NCBI GenBank assembly: GCA_030751555.1
Contig: JASMFX010000060.1
Location: 1 to 5,835 of the forward strand
Origin: Candidatus Woesearchaeota archaeon
GTDB lineage: Archaea > Nanoarchaeota > Nanoarchaeia > Woesearchaeales > CALCXY01
DNA: 5,835 bases
Direction of reading: 5' to 3'
In this document: piece by piece, positions 1 to 4,540 of the stretch
Layout of the letters: the number at the start of each line of letters is the position of its first letter
How positions within the stretch are numbered: position 1 is the stretch's first letter
Translations under genes and position numbers: made by a program
The notes under the pieces: generated by a model
The model's database searches: none
Told to the model about the DNA's origin: nothing
Seen by the model: only the letters and a program-made list of their open reading frames with translations

Positions 1-558
1 TGTAAGAGATTGAAGATTTCTCTTATGCAGTCAAGGTTTATGCTTACTCGAGAGTTTGGGGATGCTCTTTTGAAGGATAAGATTGATCGGGATGAGCTCA
101 CCAAGAGGACTGAATCTTGTGTTTATTATGTTGAAAAGGGAAATGATGAGGTTTTTACTGGCCAAAAAGCAGAGGAATTTAAGAAGTTGGTTGCTCAGAA
201 GGAGGTTGAGGATGTTGATGAGTTTAGTGGACAGACAGGATGCATTGGAAAAGCAGCTGGAGAGGTTAAAATAGTAATTAGGCCAGCTGATATGCAAAAA
301 ATGAATGATGGGGATATACTTGTTTCTATTGCAACTGATCCTGATATTGTGCCTGCGATGAAAAAGGCAGCTGCTTTTGTTACTGAGCAAGGGGGTGTTA
401 CTTCTCATGCAGCTATTGTTGCTCGAGAGATGGGTAAACCCTGTGTGATTGGTACAAAGATTGCTACCAGGGTTTTGAAAGATGGGGATTATGTTGAAGT
501 TGATGCTACTAAGGGCGTTGTAAAAATTATTTCTAAAGCTAAGGATGAAAAAGACTAG
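1..558 (+). CDS. PEP-utilising enzyme, C-terminal part with phosphohistidine swivel domain (5' end outside window)
   Basis: The frame is open to the left edge and no SD precedes the TTG at 10 or the ATGs at 25 and 46, so I treat this as the 3' part of a longer gene. Numbering residues from the TTG at 10, residues 1-70 form a helical linker with a G-x-x-A-E-E pattern typical of the region before the mobile domain. Residues 72-176 are the PEP-utiliser swivel domain: a G-x-x-x-G-x-A-x-G-x-V strand, then GGVTSHAAIVARE with the phospho-accepting histidine at residue 133 (codon 406-408). In PEP synthase, PPDK and rifampicin phosphotransferase this histidine carries phosphate between the ATP-grasp site and the substrate site. 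The protein stops right after the swivel domain, so it lacks the PEP/pyruvate-binding barrel of PpsA. It may work with the separate ATP-grasp protein at 3563-4504. The family is secure; the substrate is unknown. Confidence 0.85.
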   Translation, partial: CKRLKISLMQSRFMLTREFGDALLKDKIDRDELTKRTESCVYYVEKGNDEVFTGQKAEEFKKLVAQKEVEDVDEFSGQTGCIGKAAGEVKIVIRPADMQKMNDGDILVSIATDPDIVPAMKKAAAFVTEQGGVTSHAAIVAREMGKPCVIGTKIATRVLKDGDYVEVDATKGVVKIISKAKDEKD

Positions 559-575
559 GTTTTTAGGGGATTTTG
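559..575 (+). terminator. Possible oligo-T terminator after swivel gene
   Basis: Just after the TAG stop comes TTTTTAGGG (560-568) followed by a further TTTT. Archaeal terminators are often plain T-rich tracts without a hairpin, and I see no stem here. The next gene has its own promoter, which agrees with transcription ending in this gap. The T-run is short, so the call is weak. Confidence 0.3.
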
Positions 576-644
576 ATGGATTTCTTGACTCCTGCGATTT
601 ATGATATTTTTATTAACTTCAATATAGAAAATAATAAATTAATT

Positions 645-660
645 CGTAAAGTTTATATAT
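645..660 (+). promoter_or_regulatory. BRE + TATA box of the 685-4504 operon
   Basis: CGTAAAG (645-651, purine-rich TFB recognition element) runs directly into TTTATATAT (652-660), a near-ideal archaeal TATA box. Its centre is about 29 bases before the ATG at 685. With the usual 25-27 base offset, transcription would start around 681-683. The mRNA would be essentially leaderless, which fits the absence of any SD before this ATG. Confidence 0.8.
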
Positions 661-666
661 TCTTTC

Positions 667-683
667 TTACTACCTAGTAGTAA
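667..683 (+). promoter_or_regulatory. Operator-like perfect inverted repeat over the predicted start site
   Basis: TTACTAC-CTA-GTAGTAA is a perfect 7-bp inverted repeat with a 3-base spacer, sitting between the TATA box and the ATG at 685 and covering the predicted transcription start. Because the transcript should begin near its right end, it is unlikely to act as an RNA hairpin. A repressor bound here would block recruitment of RNA polymerase. The RHH protein encoded at 3222-3368 in the same operon is the obvious candidate (inference). Confidence 0.5.
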
Positions 684-684
684 A

Positions 685-1311
685 ATGGAGCATAAATTAC
701 TACCTTTTGAAAGAGAGTATAAAACGATAGATGCCATGCTCGACTCTCAGGTGGCTCCTGCTGAACTTGGGCCGAGGGCTTTTGTAGCTAATATGGTTGG
801 GACTGTTGCTGATAGTAATCAGATTAAGAAGGTGTATTCTTTTGTTGATGAGAACCCATTAATTAAGAAAGATGTTGCCAAGAGAATGGGTGTAAGTGTT
901 AGTGAACTAGATAGCATTCTTATGAAGGGAAAAGATGCTGAAAAGGGAAGTGATGATTTTAATGCTATGGTAAAAGTGTGGAATGCTGAAGCTCAAGAAA
1001 CTTATGGAAAGGGAATGCTGAAATTTGATCTGTATCAAGATGTTCATGGTGTAGTTCAGAGAATTAGACAGAGTGGGCATAAGATTGCTCTTTTTTCTAG
1101 TGCAAGTGTAGATGGATTGAAGAGTGCTTTTAAGGCTTCTACTATTCATGGATTTATCAATCGGTTTTTTTCCTCAGAAGATGTGGGAGGAAAATATGAG
1201 CCTGGATCTTATCAGAAGATTGCTCATGATCTTGGAGTTTCTATTGGTGATATGATTTATGTGAGTGAGGATGAGAGAGAGAGTGCGCAGCAGCTGCAGG
1301 TGGAGGAGTAG
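685..1311 (+). CDS. Degenerate HAD-family protein, MtnC (enolase-phosphatase E1)-like, N-terminal piece
   Basis: This 208-residue product resembles enolase-phosphatase E1 of methionine salvage along most of its length. It has LYQDVHGVVQRI before HAD motif II (LFSSAS, 137-141), then the E1-like stretch to the motif III lysine (GGKYEPGSY, K170), then YVSEDERES (192-200) where E1 has its LSD motif IV. The E1 catalytic DIEGT motif, however, aligns with NMVGT at 36-40: the nucleophilic Asp is Asn and the acid/base Glu is Val. The motif IV Asp appears shifted or replaced by Glu. Phosphatase activity is therefore unlikely; a binding or scaffold role is inferred. The product ends abruptly after motif IV, and its missing C-terminal segment lies in another frame in the next gene. 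The ATG start fits the leaderless promoter; it is the first gene of the operon. Confidence 0.72.
   Translation: MEHKLLPFEREYKTIDAMLDSQVAPAELGPRAFVANMVGTVADSNQIKKVYSFVDENPLIKKDVAKRMGVSVSELDSILMKGKDAEKGSDDFNAMVKVWNAEAQETYGKGMLKFDLYQDVHGVVQRIRQSGHKIALFSSASVDGLKSAFKASTIHGFINRFFSSEDVGGKYEPGSYQKIAHDLGVSIGDMIYVSEDERESAQQLQVEE
1302..1308 (+). promoter_or_regulatory. Strong SD inside the end of the first HAD piece
   Basis: GGAGGAG lies in the last codons of the 685-1311 frame, 5 bases before the ATG at 1314. It can restart ribosomes that terminate at the TAG 1309-1311. In the restored -1 frame these same bases encode Gly residues that E1-type proteins do not have here, which suggests the site was gained for re-initiation. 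Confidence 0.65.
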
Positions 1312-1313
1312 GC

Positions 1314-1613
1314 ATGGTTTATTTTTTAGACAGATCATCTCAACAAGAGAGCACAGAGGGAAATATCTATACTACTGTTAACTCTTTTGAAGGAATACTT
1401 AAGTGTGTTGAGAATAAGGAAAAGGTACGATTTAGTTCCGGGAAGAAAAATAAGGAAGTAGAAGTTCTTGATCAAAGTGAAGAGATAAACTTAGGAGAAG
1501 AATTTGACTGCGAGTTGTGTGAAGGAGAGAATGATAGAGAGAGTGAATCTGATAATGGATCTGATACTGAAGGAGATTCAGGTAATGATACTGGAAATAC
1601 GGAGGCTGCATGA
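1314..1613 (+). CDS. C-terminal piece of the split HAD/MtnC-like protein with acidic tail
   Basis: This frame gives 99 residues. The first 30 or so (MVYFLDRSSQ ... NSFEGIL) match the C-terminal end of E1/HAD proteins, where an A-A-x-x-A-G-M stretch is followed by a strand, an Arg and a late S-F-D-E-I-like helix. Reading this frame upstream of the ATG gives Ala-Ala-Ala-Ala-Gly, the expected family continuation, so this is the missing end of the 685-1311 protein displaced by a -1 shift. Residues 40-55 are Lys/Glu-rich. Residues 56-99 are a low-complexity acidic tail of Asp, Glu, Ser, Gly and Asn that ends in TEAA and contains one CxxC (66-69). The start is set by GGAGGAG at 1302-1308. The end overlaps the next start (ATGA), showing coupling. 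It may be made separately or, less likely, by frameshifting. Confidence 0.65.
   Translation: MVYFLDRSSQQESTEGNIYTTVNSFEGILKCVENKEKVRFSSGKKNKEVEVLDQSEEINLGEEFDCELCEGENDRESESDNGSDTEGDSGNDTGNTEAA
1596..1611 (+). repeat. Gene-junction repeat, copy 1
   Basis: AATACGGAGGCTGCAT encodes the C-terminal N-T-E-A-A of the upstream protein and supplies the GGAGG SD for the next gene. It matches 3205-3220 at 14 of 16 positions. Confidence 0.5.
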
Positions 1614-2533
1614 TGGAACTAGTATCAGCTGCTCAAGCTAAGAGAATGTATGGAGGCGGCACGCATTATGTAGATAATGCTCCAAGAGCTGCCACTATTT
1701 TTACTAAGCTAGGAGACTATATGGCCAAAGGGAGCAAGTTGGTACTGAGCATGGGTAGACATAGTTACAAAGATGGCGTTTTGGTATCAAAATATGGTAA
1801 AAAGCAAGCTCGTAAAACTGGAAAGAATAGAATTAAAGGGCATAATGAAGAGGATGTAAGCTTTGTTCGATCACCTCTTGCAAGAACCTATCAGACAGCA
1901 GAGCAGCTTGCGAAGGGCGCTGGATTAAAACATCGAAGGATAGCTACTGATAAACGACTTTATAGTATTTCGGATAGGACAGAGCGTCAATTGGAGAAAG
2001 ATATCAAGAAGGCTGGTGGAAAGTCCCAATACCTGAAAAATTTAATCGGTCATTCAGATAGTGATTACGAACAGATGTACAACACTGTAGCGAATCCTAT
2101 CCTGCATTACATCAGGGATGCTGTAAAAAATCATGCATGGCATTCTAAGAAAGGGCAGAAAAAGCGGGTAGAGAGTATATCCCATGGAGTTGCATTGGAT
2201 GCGGCTTTGGTAGAAGTACTCCGGAGAAATGGAGAAGATATAGGTAGCATTGAGGATATTGGTGGAGCCATGAATGAATTGGATAATTTCGAAATTACTG
2301 TTAATAATAAATCAAGAGGAAAACCCAAGATCAGTTTGAAGTATAAGGGTAGGAGTTGGAACATTAGTCCTGAGGCTCTTGGTATTGATGATTCAGAAGC
2401 TCTCGAAGATGTGGAGGACGGAGCAACTATTGAGGGTCTCGAAGGATTGGTTGAAGGTGAAGATTATGGAGAAAATGATGATTCAGAAAGCGATAGTGAT
2501 GGTGATGGAGATAGTGATGGAGGAGAAGAATGA
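1610..2533 (+). CDS. Histidine-phosphatase-superfamily (phosphoglycerate-mutase-like) protein with acidic tail
   Basis: This 307-residue protein carries the histidine phosphatase signatures in order. LVLSMGRH (44-51) holds the R50-H51 pair, with the phospho-accepting His and Ser instead of the usual Gly after it. G-x-x-QA-like KYGKKQAR (61-68) follows. RSPLARTYQTAEQLA (87-101) contains the second catalytic Arg, R92, and ESISHGVALD (188-197) the second catalytic His, H192. The core Arg/His set is complete, so catalysis is plausible, although the usual Glu in the 'RL-E' motif is not obvious (RLY at 116-118). Substrate is unknown: phosphoprotein, sugar phosphate or nucleotide are all possible. 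Residues 261-307 are an acidic Asp/Ser/Glu/Gly tail with a DxDxDG calcium-loop-like pattern at 295-300. GGAGG at 1601-1605 could serve ATG 1610 (4 bases) or ATG 1613 (7 bases); the second has the better spacing. No signal peptide or membrane segment is visible. Confidence 0.8.
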   Translation: MMELVSAAQAKRMYGGGTHYVDNAPRAATIFTKLGDYMAKGSKLVLSMGRHSYKDGVLVSKYGKKQARKTGKNRIKGHNEEDVSFVRSPLARTYQTAEQLAKGAGLKHRRIATDKRLYSISDRTERQLEKDIKKAGGKSQYLKNLIGHSDSDYEQMYNTVANPILHYIRDAVKNHAWHSKKGQKKRVESISHGVALDAALVEVLRRNGEDIGSIEDIGGAMNELDNFEITVNNKSRGKPKISLKYKGRSWNISPEALGIDDSEALEDVEDGATIEGLEGLVEGEDYGENDDSESDSDGDGDSDGGEE

Positions 2534-3222
2534 AGGTATATCCCATAAAAGAGTCTGTAACTGGCCTTTATAATGTAAGGAATCCTAATAATATTGATGT
2601 TGTTAGAAGCCTTTATGTTCTAAAAGACTTAGAGACCATAACAGATAAGAGTACAACCTTTAGGCTTCCCTTCCCAGAGACTGTTGAGAAGAGGATAGGA
2701 AAGCCTACAGGAAAGTTTGCCCATGAGAACTTTCCCGAGTCAAGGTATGCTATTGATTTCCGATTGGATATTGACACACCTATTTTGGCTGCTAGAAGCG
2801 GTAAAGTCATCAAAGTTAAGGATGATAGTGATACCTATTTCACGCCTAAAGATTTGGAAGGAAAAACTATTGAGGAGATAATAAAAATAGCAGAGACCTA
2901 TACCAACTATGTGGCTATTGAGCACGACGATGGCACAATAGCAGAATACATACACCTTGGAAAGGATAAGGTTGATGTAAAGGAAGGGCAAGAAGTAGAG
3001 CAGGGGGATTTGCTTGGTTATTCAGGATTATCAGGAGTGATGAGTGAACCTCATCTGCATTTTAACGTTTTCAAAATCAAAGATGGCAAAGCAGAAAGCA
3101 TTCCTGTAGAGTTCGAAGAAGAGATTGAGTCTATGGAAGCTGAAGAAGACATTAGTGAAAGTGATGATAACGAATCTGATGGAACTGCAGAAAGTGGAGA
3201 AGCAAATGCGGAGGCAGCATAA
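2530..3222 (+). CDS. M23/LytM-type metallopeptidase-fold protein with acidic tail, no signal peptide
   Basis: This 230-residue protein has a complete M23 motif set: H65 and D76 in H-x10-D (YAIDF), followed by the DTPILAARSGKV strand pair; H142 in EYIHLG; and the HLH pair H175/H177 in EPHLHFNV. H65, D76 and H177 would bind zinc, while H142 and H175 assist catalysis. V-x-x-GQ-x-V-x-x-GD-x-LG-x-SG (149-166) is the usual lipoyl/M23 beta-barrel sequence. M23 enzymes normally cut peptidoglycan crosslinks outside the cell, yet no signal peptide or membrane helix is seen and archaea lack peptidoglycan. The target may be another Gly-rich peptide, a bacterial neighbour or an internal partner (inference). 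Residues 195-230 form an acidic tail ending in AEAA. The start overlaps the previous stop (ATGA) with GGAGGAG at 2519-2525; the end overlaps the next ATG (TAATG). Confidence 0.83.
   Translation: MKVYPIKESVTGLYNVRNPNNIDVVRSLYVLKDLETITDKSTTFRLPFPETVEKRIGKPTGKFAHENFPESRYAIDFRLDIDTPILAARSGKVIKVKDDSDTYFTPKDLEGKTIEEIIKIAETYTNYVAIEHDDGTIAEYIHLGKDKVDVKEGQEVEQGDLLGYSGLSGVMSEPHLHFNVFKIKDGKAESIPVEFEEEIESMEAEEDISESDDNESDGTAESGEANAEAA
3205..3220 (+). repeat. Gene-junction repeat, copy 2
   Basis: AATGCGGAGGCAGCAT encodes the C-terminal N-A-E-A-A of the M23 protein and provides the SD for the RHH gene. It is the near-copy of 1596-1611. Confidence 0.5.
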
Positions 3223-3368
3223 TGAAAGTAAAACTAAGCATATCCATGGATAGAGAACTTGTGAAGAAAGCTGAAGCTCAGTTAGAGCATGGTTTGTTTA
3301 GGAATAAAAGCCATATAGTTGAATATGCACTGAAAAAGTATTTGGAGGATTACAATGCTAGAAAATAA
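3222..3368 (+). CDS. Small ribbon-helix-helix (CopG/Arc/MetJ-type) DNA-binding protein
   Basis: The frame encodes only 48 residues, exactly one RHH domain: an N-terminal strand VKLSISMD (3-10), helix 1 RELVKKAEAQLEHG (11-24), then the RNKSHIVEYALKKYLED stretch (27-43) with the conserved Ser capping helix 2. Such proteins dimerise through the strand and read short palindromic operators. GGAGG at 3210-3214 lies 7 bases before its ATG, and the ATG overlaps the M23 stop. Its 3' end overlaps the next gene by 14 bases. As the only DNA-binding protein in the operon, it is the likely autoregulator through the inverted repeat at 667-683 (inference). An antitoxin role is possible, but no known toxin family is adjacent. 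Confidence 0.85.
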   Translation: MKVKLSISMDRELVKKAEAQLEHGLFRNKSHIVEYALKKYLEDYNARK

Positions 3369-3576
3369 GGTAGAGAAAGTTGAAACCAAAGAGAAGCAGG
3401 ATTTTCCCTATGAGGAGCCTGATATTGAGAAATTGAGTATCTATGATCCTCGTTATAAAAAAATGGCAAGGAACTTATTTTTCCCTAGTGTAACACCATC
3501 ACAAGGCATACTAACAACAAAGATTAAAAGGGAGATGAGCTTTCCTTCTACTGGTGTAAGTAATGGAGATGATTAG
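3355..3576 (+). CDS. Small protein of unknown function between RHH and ATP-grasp genes
   Basis: I do not recognise this 73-residue protein. It begins with a charged Glu/Lys segment (1-15), then an acidic Pro/Tyr-containing part with YDPRYKKMARNLFFPS (29-44), then a Ser/Thr/Pro-rich end that looks poorly structured. No membrane segment, Cys motif or nucleotide-binding pattern is seen. Translation is well supported: GGAGG at 3344-3348 is 6 bases before the ATG, the start lies inside the RHH gene and the end overlaps the ATP-grasp gene by 14 bases. It may be a small adaptor or partner of either neighbour. Confidence 0.6.
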   Translation: MLENKVEKVETKEKQDFPYEEPDIEKLSIYDPRYKKMARNLFFPSVTPSQGILTTKIKREMSFPSTGVSNGDD

Positions 3577-4504
3577 AGGCTTTAAAGATTTGGGAAAATC
3601 AGATGTAGCAGTAGCTGGAGGAAAAGGTGCTTCTTTGGGAGAGATGTTTAATGTGGGAATACCTGTTCCTGATGGATTTGTTGTTACTGCGGATGCCTAT
3701 AAGGAGTTTGTAAAGAATGTTCAATCCAAAATTGTTGAAAAATTAAAAGAGCTGGATGTTGAAAATAATGAGCAGCTTGATAAGGTAAGTTCTGAGATTA
3801 GAGAGCTAATTTTGCATGAGGATATGAGCTCTGAGATGCAACAGGCTGTGATTGAGGCTTATAAAAAATTAGGAGAGAATGAGTTTGTAGCTGTAAGGAG
3901 CAGTGCAACTGCAGAAGATCTTCCTGAGGCTAGTTTTGCAGGGCAGCAAGATACCTATCTCAATATTCGTGGTGAGGAAAAAGTTGTTGAACAAGTCATA
4001 AAATGCTTTAGCTCACTTTTTACCTCAAGGGCTATTTTTTATCGGGAAAAGAATAATTTTAAGCATGCGGACGTGCATTTAGCTGTTGTTATTCAGAAGA
4101 TGGTTAATAGCGAGAAAGCAGGTGTGCTGTTTACTGTGAATCCTGTGACTAATAATGAGAAGGAAATGATTATAGAGGGTGCTTTTGGTTTAGGAGAGTT
4201 GGTTGTTTCAGGACAGATAACCCCTGATTCATACCTTGTTGATAAACATCCACTTAAGACCAAAGAGATCACTATTGGGACTAAGAATAAGGGTCTTTTT
4301 AGAGATGAAAACGGGAATAATGTTGAGAAGGAGATAGATAATCCTGATGTTCAGGTACTAGATGGTGGTGAGATTGTCGAGCTTGCTAAATTCGGTTTGG
4401 ATTTGGAGAAGCATTACAACTTTCCCCAGGATATTGAATGGGCAATTGCAGGAGGAAAAATTTATATTCTGCAGAGTAGACCAGTTACTACGTTTAAGAA
4501 ATAG
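3563..4504 (+). CDS. Stand-alone ATP-grasp domain of pyruvate phosphate dikinase / PEP synthase type
   Basis: The 313 residues cover exactly the PPDK N-terminal (ATP-binding) domain. Family landmarks in order: GGKGASLGEM (19-28), IPVPDGFVVT (33-42), VRSSATAEDLPEASFAGQQD (111-130), SLFTSRAIFYRE (151-162), AVVIQKMV (174-181), AGVLFTVNP (186-194), EGAFGLGE (205-212), D290/E292 and ILQSRPVTT (302-310). The key Arg, Glu and Gln residues appear intact, so ATP-dependent phosphorylation of a partner histidine is expected. Full PEP synthase is roughly 750-800 residues with a swivel domain and a C-terminal barrel; both are absent, and the stop follows directly after the domain. The swivel protein at 1-558 is the likely partner. 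ATG 3563 has a weak GGTG at 3553-3556; ATG 3569 is an alternative but has no room for an SD. It is the last gene of the operon. Confidence 0.88.
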   Translation: MEMIRGFKDLGKSDVAVAGGKGASLGEMFNVGIPVPDGFVVTADAYKEFVKNVQSKIVEKLKELDVENNEQLDKVSSEIRELILHEDMSSEMQQAVIEAYKKLGENEFVAVRSSATAEDLPEASFAGQQDTYLNIRGEEKVVEQVIKCFSSLFTSRAIFYREKNNFKHADVHLAVVIQKMVNSEKAGVLFTVNPVTNNEKEMIIEGAFGLGELVVSGQITPDSYLVDKHPLKTKEITIGTKNKGLFRDENGNNVEKEIDNPDVQVLDGGEIVELAKFGLDLEKHYNFPQDIEWAIAGGKIYILQSRPVTTFKK

Positions 4505-4540
4505 GGATTTTTAGGGAAATATAATCTTATGAAAATATAA
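4505..4540. terminator. Convergent intergenic gap with oligo-T and a 10-bp direct repeat
   Basis: These 36 bases separate the stop codons of the ATP-grasp gene and the minus-strand RFC gene. On the plus strand TTTTTAGGG (4508-4516) follows the stop, as it does after the swivel gene. AAATATAATC occurs twice (4517-4526 and 4533-4542), giving two T-rich GATTATATTT units on the minus strand just after the RFC stop. This suits bidirectional oligo-T termination; there is no convincing hairpin. Confidence 0.35.

Noticed and set aside
907..1149. Minus-strand frame opposite the HAD gene (and similar antisense frames at 31-408, 2131-2364, 2613-2991)
   Set aside because: No SD or promoter and no recognisable protein; all lie opposite genes with clear domain matches.
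1322..1328. T TTT TTA, a classical -1 slippery heptamer, in the frame of the 1314 gene
   Set aside because: It lies after the TAG that ends the 685 frame, and a -1 slip here leads into a third frame that stops within about 20 codons, so it cannot join the two HAD pieces.
685..1613. Calling the HAD pair a functional mtnC of methionine salvage
   Set aside because: The catalytic Asp and Glu of the DIEGT motif are absent and no other salvage gene is nearby.
2379..2573. Plus-strand frame with Met-rich, acidic translation inside the phosphatase tail
   Set aside because: It is a shadow of the GAT/GGA/GAA-rich repeat-like tail in another frame; the 1610 and 2530 genes explain the region with proper SD sites and domains.
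3222..3576. Defining the RHH plus 73-residue gene as a toxin-antitoxin system
   Set aside because: Only the gene layout supports it; the second protein matches no toxin family and both sit inside a larger coupled operon.
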